The notes beneath the pieces are model-generated. The model saw only the letters and a program-made list of their open reading frames with translations, searched no databases and had not been told where the DNA came from. Source: Warburgia ugandensis (taxonomy: Eukaryota; Streptophyta; Magnoliopsida; Canellales; Canellaceae). Taken from it: a stretch of DNA of 64,000 nucleotides. Position 1 is the stretch's first letter. Each line of letters opens with the position of its first letter. The position numbers and the translations under genes are program-made. The stretch lies in contig CP141139.1 in NCBI GenBank assembly GCA_035236585.1, forward strand, positions 22,832,990 to 22,896,989. The letters run 5' to 3'. Of the stretch, positions 35,188 through 44,706 are shown one piece after another.

Positions 35188-35217
35188 CCCCATAATATCA
35201 TGTGTGATTGTGGAACA
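34729..35217. repeat. Fold-back: about 50-bp imperfect inverted repeat spanning LTR end and flank
   Basis: 34729-34779 is the near-perfect reverse complement of 35168-35217. Each arm contains the first about 22 bases of the LTR plus about 27 bases of the protease sequence outside it (core ATAATATCATGTGTGATTG at 35194). In the left arm the LTR start is joined to internal LTR sequence at 'attgcatggtttgc', which is uninterrupted at 27034 in the other LTR. Confidence 0.85.
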
Positions 35218-35994
35218 CACAATTGATAGGGTTTTACTTGATTTGGGGTCAAGTGTTAATCTATTATCTTATTATGTGTGCAAGTTATTAGGTTTGGGTG
35301 AGATGAAAAAGACTCCCACCACACTATAATTAGTAGATAGGTTAATTAAAATTCATCATGGTGTGGTTGAGAACATACTGATTCAGGTTGATAAGTTTTT
35401 TTTTTTCTTCTGGTAGACTTTCTAGTCCTAGATACATAGCTTGTAGCAGACCCTAGTAGTCAAATTCTAGCCATTTTAGGATGGCCATTCTTAGCCACAT
35501 CAAATGCCATTGTAAACTATAGCAATGGTACCATAAAGTTGTCCTTTACAAACATGGACATTAAGCTTAATGTCATTAATGTAGGATAACAAGACTCTGC
35601 ATATTTGTTTGTAGTCAATATGATAAAGAGTCTATCATCCCTATCATCTTTCAACACTAATCCTCTCGAGGCATGCTTAGCTCATTTTGATTTTGATTTT
35701 GACATAGAAAGTTTCATTAATGAAGTGAATGATTTACTAGATAATGTGCCATTAATGAACACTTCAAAATGGAAAGCATGAATCAGACCCCTTACATTTC
35801 TTGAGATTCCATAAGCCATTTATTGGAAATTTATCAGATTTGAACCTGCCATCTACCTCCAAATGAAAATAAAATAGAAAAACACTTTAGGGAGATGCAA
35901 AGTGAGATTAGCTCTAGCTTTCAAGAAGATATCAAAGAGGAGGAAAATTTTCATCTTTTTAATGTTAGCATCACATGTACCCAATTAGGTGATT
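35195..35994 (+). pseudogene. Athila protease fragment with intact D-L-G
   Basis: Plus-strand frame from 35195 reads ISCVIVEHTIDRVLLDLGSS then VNLLSYYVCKLLGLGEMKKT, with one stop (TAA 35327-35329). It continues to AILGWPFLATSNAIVNYSNG then TIKLSFTNMDIKLNVINVG. This is the complete retropepsin domain and the only one in the window with its D-L-G catalytic triplet. Degraded linker sequence (PLEACLAHFDFDFD) follows to 35994, where a giant LTR is inserted. The 5' side is interrupted by the minus-strand Athila LTR start at 35187. Confidence 0.8.
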
Positions 35995-36560
35995 TGTAAT
36001 AACCCCAATTTTTGTTAATTGGTTAAGATCATCAATTTAGTTTGAATTTTTAGAAATTCTGGGCTGGAATATTATGTTATTGAGAATTCTATTTTTATAG
36101 AGATTAAAACATGATTTAAAACTTATAAATTATGAATGTACTCAAAAAACTGATAGAAATGACACTAAGTATGTTCAATTCTGAGTTAAAATGAAAAATC
36201 CCTAATTTTCTCCATTTTTATGAATAAAAGGGTAAAATGGTAATTTTACCCATAACTGAGATCTAAGACATCAATATTTAGAATGTACTTGGAAATACGA
36301 TTCCAACTCCACTAAGTACGCTTAATTTCGAGTTTGGGGGAATAAAACGAATTTTTCTCCATAAAAGGGCAAATGGTCCTTTCACACCTCTGTGGGGCCC
36401 ACAAATGAATCCAATCGCCATAAAATATGTAATGAGTGCTCAAACCACTACCATCTAATAGTGGAGAAGGAGGTGGTAGTGGAGAATCCAATGTTAATTT
36501 AATATTCAAAAGAATTGAAACATAATTATTACAAGTAATGATGCAAAATTCAAAAATACC

Positions 36561-36568
36561 TATAAATA
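36561..36568 (+). promoter_or_regulatory. Giant-LTR TATA box
   Basis: TATAAATA at the position conserved with 50216 and with 7783 on the minus strand, followed by CCCCCCCAAAAATCC. Confidence 0.6.
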
Positions 36569-38756
36569 CCCCCCCAAAAATCCTCATAAAAATGTTCATT
36601 AAAATTACTATGAAATTACCTTGCTTCACCTGAAAACCCAGTTACAAACTCATTCCCAAATTTCCAAATTGCCCAAAAATCTCTCTTCTTTCACTTTCTC
36701 TCTCCTCTCTCTAGATTGGAACAAAAGACCTAAATTCAATTAGGCACTCTATTCCAAATCAAATCTCACCAATCATATTGTCCTAGACCATCTTATCTAC
36801 AAAAGCCCTAAAGAAATTTCAAGATCCAACGGTACAATCAAAGAAAAATGACAAAACAAGCAGTTACCGGGCGATCTTATTTTCAACGGGATATTTCTTT
36901 AAAATTGGGCTTCAAAACCTATGTTTTTTCTCTAATCAAGTTGGTGGAAACTTTTCCCATACTTATTTCATATTAGTTTATGCAAATTTTATTTTTCTAA
37001 TATTAATTTTAGGTTAAAAATTATAAAAATCAAGTAAGGTTAAACCCTTCATTTTTGTATGATGGAGGGCTCAAATGGAAAATCTAAGCAGTCCAATTGA
37101 TCCAGAAGGGTTCAAAACCATTAGGGTAGAATTTTCATAATTTTATTCAATTTAGAGCCATTAATTGAAGGGGATTTGATTGAACAGTCCAAAACAGACT
37201 GTCCTGTCTCCCTTAAGAGACAGCACAGAAACTCGCCCTATGGGAGTGTCTTCACACACGCACTCAGTATGTGACGATGTTCCTATTGAACGATGCTCCA
37301 AGTAACGGGGTCCCAGGTAGTGCATTTCCGCCAGTGTCCCAACGATGAGAGTGCGACCCACTCCACCCGACTAGACCTGCTGCCCGACTTGATCTAGGCT
37401 AGTCGTTCCGCTGGGCCCAAATCAAATCTAGACCCTCAAAACGACTGTGAACATCTTTATTAAATTTCAGAGTCAACTGAACTCCAAATCAAGATTGGAA
37501 AGAAGCTATGGAAATCTTGTAATGTATATTTTCTACTGAAATCATAAAATTGATAAAAAAAAAAAAATATTTAAGAAACTTTCTATTTTGAGGAAATAAG
37601 CTTCCAATTTTCATGATCTTCAAGATATGAGATTATTAGAGCTTGGGGGTATGATTTAATGATGAAATAATGTTGAAATAAAGTGATATTTATAATTTAT
37701 TTTGACAGATCTAAGATAAATTGAGGAATCTACCCCTTATGGTAGAAATACCTTAAAAATACAATGGGACACACTTGATCAATGAATGGGATTATGATGA
37801 AATCGAGTGAGATCATAGATTAAATGTGACAAAAACAAGTGGATATGATATTTGAATCTTAATGAAGTAAAAGCCCTAAATGTAATTAAAACCCTTGATC
37901 TAAAGGAAAAGATCTAAAATCTAATGGTTGGATCATAAGTAAAAGTTTTTAATAATCTTAATTTAATTAGTTTACTTATCTTTTATTTGATAGTAGAAAT
38001 GTAATATGATTTATGCTACAAATTAGGAAGCATGATAGTGTAATTCTTCAAATTTAGCATGTTATGCTCTAAATGTTATTAGGTTGTTATAATAGGTTAG
38101 TAATTTAATTATCTTAGGGCCATGTTAGTTTAAATTTGAGATTTGAGCATGATTCCATTAGATTACTAGTAAAATTTCATATATTTCATAACTTAGGATC
38201 ATGCTAGTTTAAGTATAGTTTTATTCCATTAGGTTAACTTACATTCATAGGAAGCATGTTAGTATAAATGGTTGTTAATTTATATTGTATTTATGTTTTA
38301 AAGTTTGTGACTTATTTGTTGTCAAATTTTATTAGTAGATTTAATTGTTAAGTAGATGTTATAATATAAGGAGCATAAATCACAAAAAATGTAATCTAAT
38401 TAGAAATTAGAGTTTCATGAACACATAAGAGGAAAGAACAACTTGACTTTGACTTAATATTAGTAAGGGATATAGTTAGTAGGACAATATAAGGATTATC
38501 AAATCCTTGGCCCAAACCAGGAGAATAATAAACCTCATGAATGATATTTTAAATATTCATGGATTTAATTAAAATCAATTAGAAAGAGTACTTAGGGCTA
38601 AAATGCTCATAGGAACCTTATGAAAGGTTGAGCTAAGGTCACTCTAGTGAATGCTGAACATGGTGGTTAAGGGGGTTCTCTAATAGAGCCTCACTCTTTC
38701 CCTACCTTCCGTTGATGTTTGTGAGGTCTAAATGCCTCCTTACATGAGGATTGAAG

Positions 38757-38918
38757 TAATCACTTTGTGTTCAACCAATCAGGTAGTAAGCCTTAGTCAA
38801 TTGGAAATAAGAGGAGCTATCTAGACTTAGGATGAAATAATCACTTTGTGTTCAACCAATCAGGTAGTAAGCCTTAGTCAATTGGAAATAAGAGGAGCTA
38901 TCTAGACTTAGGATGAAA
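38757..38918 (+). repeat. Perfect 81-bp tandem duplication
   Basis: 38757-38837 and 38838-38918 are identical. The homologous LTR at 52320-52400 has a single copy, so the duplication arose in this copy. Confidence 0.95.
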
Positions 38919-39120
38919 TAAGTTATCTTCAACCAGTAAAACATTAATTGGTTGAATAATAATAATAAGAGCATAAAAGGTTTGTAAATTATCTAACTCT
39001 AATAAAAAATTGTAAGTAAGAAAAGGATGATCAAACAAGATCCATGAGATCTTGAATGATCAAGAACAATAAAAGAAATAAATACTTTTTGTTGTATGAT
39101 ATATATTGCTTGGAATTTAG

Positions 39121-39168
39121 ATCAAATAGAATAGAAGATCTTAAATCAAATAGAATAGAAGATCTAAA
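39121..39168 (+). repeat. 24-bp tandem duplication
   Basis: ATCAAATAGAATAGAAGATC plus four bases occurs twice head to tail (39121-39144, 39145-39168), differing only near the end, in a GATC-rich part of the LTR. Confidence 0.9.
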
Positions 39169-40752
39169 CCCTTGATCAAATATGATTCAAGGAAGAGAAC
39201 CAAGATCATCCTCCTTAAGGATGATCAAATACCTGAACTTAGATCAAAGAAGAAGTAGATGATAGAAGATCTAAGCCCTTGATCTTTATCATCAAGTATA
39301 ATTGTTGATCAAAGGATCTGTGAAAGATCATGATCAAAGAAAGAAATAGGCAAAGACTTAAATAGATTTGAAAGATTAGAAGATCATTCTAACCATCAGA
39401 TCTATTGATCAATACTATCTAAGGAAGATAGATCATGATAGGACACAAGATCTAAATCCTTTATATCAAAGGACAAGATTAGACAAAGAATATAGATAGG
39501 ATAAAAAATATAGGATAATTCAGATTATATAAATATTGATAGTATATATGGATTTACAGATTTCATATGTCAATCAGGATCATGGAAGATTTGAAGAGAT
39601 GAATCACTACTTGAAGGTAGAAGGATTTTACGAATGCATCTACATGAGAAATACATGTTGAATACATGATCTTATGTCTAGAAATGTTGACAAGTGTAAT
39701 GTAAATAGTTGTATTAAATCCCTGGAAAAACCCTTATGATCCAACCAAAACACATATGAAATGGTTAAGTTAGAATTGAGGAAAACCCTAAGTGAATAGG
39801 GAACTAGAAGGTATTCCAGCCCTAGATAAACAAACAAATTGTCTAAGAAGTATAAAAATCAATACATGGGAATCATTCATATAAAATAGTGATCCCTAAA
39901 CTTATATGAACATGGGTATCATTCATTATAAATGATGATTCCTAAGTTTGTAGTGAAATCCTATCCTCAGTATAAGAATACCAAAACATAAGGATGATGA
40001 TATAAACAGATAAGACGTCTAATAAGTAAAAGAATACTATATATACAAGCAAGAAGGCTTGTGATTTTATTTTAAACAAGCATATGCCTAGGGATACTAT
40101 GCTAGGAGGGTTATGAGGGTTTGGCCACCCGTTCTCTGAAATGTGATATATATGATGATACCGTGCCCAAAGAGAGGCAAAATGTCGGGTGGGGCAATTA
40201 TGGGAAAGTCACCACTGTGATGGTTTGTCTCCCATATAGACATGACATAGATGATTTTCCACATTTGGTATATGTGGAGTATGAAAGTAGTTATCTGAGT
40301 GTGCTAGTACGGATCAAACTGTGGCATAGTAGTCCTTTGAGTATTTTCCATTATGTGCATGGCATAGTGAGATGCCTTATGATATGGCATAATGAGATGC
40401 TGATATTGCCCACAAGGGAGTATTTTCCTAGTAGAGCCTAGATGTTTTATCAACTTAGTATGGATGAGTGTGATGATACTGCCCAAATGAGGGAGTATTT
40501 TCTAGTAGAATCTGGGTGATTGATCAACTCAGTGTGTCTGAGTGTGACTATTGATGTTTGAGATATTAACTACTTTTCACAGTTTTGACCTTTCATATAT
40601 CTATACGACATATACAGTATGTATAAGGATGTACATATATGACAAAGTAAAGAGATTGATCAATGAGTATGAATAATTGGATTATGAAGTATTAGAATTA
40701 TACTGTCAAATTATTATGCTTCTTGAATCCCCTACCAAGCATAGCTTGCTAA

Positions 40753-40784
40753 GATATTGTAAATGTTTGAATGTTTACAATATC
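40753..40784 (+). other. Conserved LTR hairpin (11-bp perfect stem)
   Basis: GATATTGTAAA (40753-40763) pairs exactly with TTTACAATATC (40774-40784), preceded by CAAGCATAGCTTGCT. Equivalent hairpins lie at 13552 and 53750. Confidence 0.8.
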
Positions 40785-41246
40785 ATCGATACAGAGAAGG
40801 ATAATTAGGAGCTCAAGTGTAATGACTCCAATTTTGTAACATTAAAATCCCAATTTATCAATGAAAAGCTCAGTTTTTAAAAATAAGGGTATTTTGGTCA
40901 TTTCACTATTCACCTTGACTGAACCCAGAAATTTGGTCCTAAACATGGTACCATTAGGTGCATCTCAGAGAAAGGAATCCAACAAGACCAAAATCACCCA
41001 AAACAAAGTTAAAATGAGCAAGTTATGGCCCTTTGAAGTTCAGGGGCAAAAATATAATTTTTACTAAAAAACCGGATTTAGCCTGCAAAACACAGGGGCC
41101 CGTTTTGATACAGGCACCCTTCATCTTCAATCTCCTAGAGGGTTCTAGAAGGGCGGTGATTGGAGGAGAAATCATTGCCATTCTGGAGGTTTCTCCACCG
41201 CCATTCAAGGGCAGTGAGAGCCCCCTCTAGAACCCTCTTATAGCTC

Positions 41247-41255
41247 TATAAATAG
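41247..41255 (+). promoter_or_regulatory. TATA box of 5' LTR
   Basis: TATAAATAG within CTCTATAAATAGAGCTC, a good plant TATA box. The 3' LTR has TATAAATA at 45140-45147, and both related solo LTRs have one in the same relative place (55871, 61413). Transcription of the element would begin about 30 bases downstream. Confidence 0.7.
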
Positions 41256-41600
41256 AGCTCTTGGGCACCTCTAATGGCAGCCCAAAAGCTTGGGAAAAAC
41301 CTATTTTGGAGAAGCAAACCAAGAGGAGAAATGTAGAGAAAAACCCAGTAATAAGCCAAGTATGCCCAAGATCCCTCAAAACCCATCTTCACATTAGTCC
41401 TAGGCTCAGTTTCCCTAAGTTATTGCATGAAAAATCATGCAAAAAGGGCCCTAGAGAGTCACCAAGGACCCAGGGACGATCCCTGGGCCACACTGGTTCG
41501 ACAAGGTCGAACCATGGCGTCCCGAGGACACCCCAATCCCCCAACGAGCAAAATGCTCCCTACCGCACAGAATATGTCGACCGCGTTCGAGAGAACCAAA

Positions 41601-41624
41601 CGGGCGCGTCCACGGACGCGCCCG
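41601..41624. repeat. GC-rich perfect inverted repeat (11-bp arms, 2-bp loop)
   Basis: CGGGCGCGTCC and GGACGCGCCCG separated by AC. The 3' LTR has the left arm intact but the right arm carries transitions (GGACATGCCCA), so the palindrome is lost there. Confidence 0.9.
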
Positions 41625-41674
41625 TAAAAGGAAAAGACGGGCAGGAAATCTAGTGCATCTGCAGACGGGCCCAC

Positions 41675-41804
41675 TGGGGCACATGCCGCTGACACGCAAT
41701 GTACTAGCAAACTGGGATTTCCACCTCTTAACGTCCAGCTGGGGCGCATGCCGCTGACGTGCAGTGCGCTAGCACTCTGGGATTTCCACCTCTTAAAGGC
41801 CCTT
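41675..41804 (+). repeat. 65-bp internal tandem repeat of the LTR
   Basis: Two diverged copies with period 65 (41675-41739, 41740-41804). Each contains CATGCCGCTGAC and CTGGGATTTCCACCTCTTAA. The same pair is present in the 3' LTR (about 45565-45690), so it predates this insertion. Confidence 0.85.
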
Positions 41805-42917
41805 ATGTACATGTGATACTAAAAAGCTTATAACTTGAGATCTATAGCTCCGATTGAGGCGCCGAAAAAGGTGTTGTGTCCGTGTTGATGATGTTGACAC
41901 ACCCAAACTATAAAATCCCTGATCAAGGCCCAATCAAAGGTGGGCACGATCCTTAGAATAGGATGGTGGCGCGTGGCCACTAGACCTTTGGAAAACTGAT
42001 GATACCAAGGCCCAATTAGGACCTTAGGACACCCATAGGCATGGGGATGAACCCTTAATGCCTAAGTAATAAGACCAACCACTCTAAAACCTATAAAAGA
42101 TAGGCCAAACTAACCTTGATTCCCCAAACCATGTTCAGGAGCATACGAGGACAAAGGGGTTAACGCGACCTAGCCAGGTAGGTGCTCTATTGCTACTAGA
42201 CTTTTTTAAAAGAACCATGATTGTTTTGAGAGTACATGTTTTAAGTATATGACTTGTTTAGCATGACTTAATTCCGCATACATATGATAAATGCTTTATG
42301 CATAGACATATTTTGTAAATAAATTGCATATACATTATGCATAGATATGTTTTGCAAACAATTGCATACATTGTATGATTTGTGAAACATTGAGTTTTTG
42401 AAAGACTGCATGTCCTTGAGGGTTACCAAAAGATGCTGGAGTGCCAAACGATGCTGGGTAGGCAGTTGTGAGGGCCAGGCAGTTGTGAGGGACCCAAAGT
42501 GGACAGGTTTTAAAAAGAGGTTTTCGCGTGTTTGATCGGATTATGATTTGGGCTGATAAGCTCGTGGGCGCTATGCCGAGAGGTTTGGCTTAGCATCCAG
42601 CCTCTACCACTATTAGGTGGATGGGTACGATGCCCAAAAAAGGCAACCTCCCTACGTTGACTGCATGTGGTACAGGGGGCTACCACTGGTGTCACGGCAC
42701 TGGGTTAATGTGTCATAGGCCCCATTGAGGCTATGACCGAGTGTCCTCAAGTACCCGGGGACCACATGGCGGCGAGGTCGTGGGCATAGTTGGACCCTAT
42801 GGTTTCGTGGACTTATTTGCATTGCATATGGCATGATATGAGATTGGTTGACCATACCATACTAGATATCCATGAGTTGGATTCAATGAAGCATCTTATG
42901 CATATCATAATGTTATG

Positions 42918-42945
<28 letters not shown>
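42918..42945 (+). repeat. (AT)n microsatellite in LTR
   Basis: About 14 AT units; the 3' LTR has about 8-9 at 46809-46826 and the solo LTRs fewer, so length varies between copies. Confidence 0.9.
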
Positions 42946-42948
<3 letters not shown>

Positions 42949-43115
42949 ACTTTCTATTTGGATTATGTGATCCTTTAAGTCGTTAGTATTTCGGTTTGAC
43001 AATGGTTTTTAAGTCCGATCTTGAACATGAGTGTTCAACTATGCACATATTTTGAAAGAGCATATGATTTTAAACATCTCATGCATTAGAAAACTAGTAG
43101 TGATGGACTCCTACT

Positions 43116-43132
43116 AAGTATAGTATATACTC
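43116..43132 (+). other. Conserved short palindrome in four LTR copies
   Basis: GAGTATAGTATATACTC (stem GAGTATA/TATACTC) occurs at 46997-47013, 57754-57770 and 63275-63291. Here the first G is A. It is always preceded by CTCCTACT and followed by ACCC. The giant LTRs have CCTACYAAGCATAGCTTGCT at the corresponding place. Confidence 0.75.
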
Positions 43133-43491
43133 ACCCAATCCTCAACATGTTTTAGACACAAAGTAAACACTTAAGAGCAAGGAATGCTTGTGACAGAAGA
43201 CACCCAGACTAAGTGCAAGTAAGTAAACCCCTACCTTATCTTTCAATGTTACTTGATTGTAGTTACTCTCTATAACTGAGGCTATGACTAACACTTTTTT
43301 GGGAATAATGTTGATTTAAAACTTTACCATGGCTAGATAATTGGAAAATGTCTTTTTGGCACTCGGGGTTTTATACAAAAGCTTGTTTTCCAAAACGAAG
43401 AAAAATATTTTCATACATTTCATATTTATAAATTAAGAGATCTCGCCTTTCTATCAAATTTGCATCATATAAAAACCCGGGTCGTCACAGT

Positions 43492-43503
43492 TGGTATCAA
43501 AGC
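43492..43503 (+). other. Primer binding site (tRNA-iMet type)
   Basis: TGGTATCAAAGC begins two bases after the 5' LTR and matches 11 of 12 bases of the usual plant Met-initiator PBS TGGTATCAGAGC. Confidence 0.85.
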
Positions 43504-43629
43504 GCGGTTTAACGTTACTCATAGCCCAGTTATGAGGAGAATAACTTATAATCAAGTTTCATCGATGAAAGAGTAAGGGGTAATAGGATAACACATACTA
43601 AGGTTTGGTAAATTACCTTGTGTTTACAG

Positions 43630-44589
43630 ATGCCTAAGAAGAAAGGAAGCAATGCTCCAAGGCCTGAAGCCCCACCAGTGGACTCCACTGGGTCAAGCAA
43701 TGGGATGACTAAATTATTCTAGCAATTCCTACAGAATATGGGACAATACATGAATAGTCAAAGCCAAACTCCTACCACCCGAGATCCTTCCCCTAATAAA
43801 ACAACAGATAGGATTGAGGTTCAGTTAGAAAAGTTTTAGAAATTAGCTCCCTCATTCATAGGAGAAGATGAAGCATCTACAGTTGAAAAATGGTTAATTG
43901 ACATTGAAAAGATATTTGAAGCCATGAACATAGCTGAAGAAAGAAAAGTACCCATGGCCACATTTGTGTTTAGAGGAGAGGCTACCTTTTGGTGGGAAAC
44001 AGCAGAAAGGACTTATTTTGACCAACAAGAAAGAATAGGATGGAAAGAGTTTAAAAAGGTCTTTAATGACAAATATTATCCTAAACACATAAGAAAACAG
44101 AAGGAAAAAGAATTTGTGGACTTAGAACAAGGAAATATGACTGTCCAACAGTATGAAAATAGATTCATCAGTCTCCGAAGATTTGCACCACATGCTTGTG
44201 CTGATGAGGAAGATGTGGCAGAACGATTTGTAGATGGGCTTAAACCAGGACTCAGGAACAGAGTTCTAGGTTTCCAACCTTCCATAGTAGTCAAAGCCGT
44301 AGAGATGGCCTCCCTATACGAAAAGGATTATCAAAGGAACCAGGCAATAAAGGAAACTAAGAACATCAACACCATGGGAAATAAAGGAAAGATATCATTT
44401 CAGTCCTCCGAACCTAGGCCACCTTTCAAGAAGCCTTCTGAAAATAAAGGAAGAAGACCAGACTAGAAGGCATGCCCTAGGTGTAACAGAAATCATTCAG
44501 GCAAACCATGTCCCACTTTCAACATCACTTGCTATAGTTGTGGAGAATTAGGACATTTTGCTAGTAATTGTCCAAAAAGTAAAGTATAA
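43630..44589 (+). pseudogene. gag: Ty3 Gag (Retrotrans_gag domain plus zinc knuckle) with three in-frame TAG codons
   Basis: The frame from ATG 43630 to TAA 44587-44589 spans 319 codons, interrupted only by three TAG codons (31, 70 and 279; 43720, 43837, 44464) and no frameshift. The N-terminus is basic (MPKKKGSNAPRPEAPP). Codons 80-205 form a Retrotrans_gag core with the hallmark FRGEATFWWETAERTYF, then FNDKYYPKHIRKQKEKEF and ENRFISLRRFAPHA. The C-terminus has a cysteine/histidine cluster CPRCNRNHSGKPC and a canonical CX2CX4HX4C knuckle, CYSCGELGHFASNC (C301, C304, H309, C314). In an intact element Gag forms the particle and binds RNA. No protease or RT follows: 117 bases later the 3' LTR starts. 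The longest continuous part is 43924-44466. Confidence 0.93.
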
Positions 44590-44693
44590 GAGCGTAAAGA
44601 AGAGACTTGGAAACTGGAGTAAAAAATGCGAGAAAAATACCCCGAGATCTTTTGACTGTATATATTGTAGAATTTCGGTGGTAAAATTCCCTT

Positions 44694-44706
44694 AAGGGGG
44701 TAAGAA
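44694..44706 (+). other. Polypurine tract
   Basis: AAGGGGGTAAGAA lies directly before the 3' LTR, with one T. It is the expected plus-strand primer site. Confidence 0.85.

Larger units (their letters stand above)
40818..43489 (+). repeat. 5' LTR of gag-only element (2672 bp)
   Basis: Starts TGTAATGACTCC, ends GGGTCGTCACA. Contains a TATA box (41247), a GC-rich segment (about 41450-41770) and a second conserved block (about 42420-42810) with many CpG. An AT microsatellite (about 42918-42945) is longer than in the 3' LTR. Confidence 0.93.

Noticed and set aside
41261-41812. Open frames of 117-130 codons in the 5' LTR, and 155 codons in the 3' LTR (45183-45650)
   Set aside because: The two LTRs are near-identical, yet the frames differ in length and start; they are by-products of GC-rich LTR sequence and the 65-bp repeats.
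43630-44589. Zinc-knuckle protein as an endogenous pararetrovirus coat protein
   Set aside because: It is enclosed by LTRs, PBS, PPT and TSD, and has the Retrotrans_gag core (FRGEATFWW). No movement protein or pararetroviral polymerase is present.
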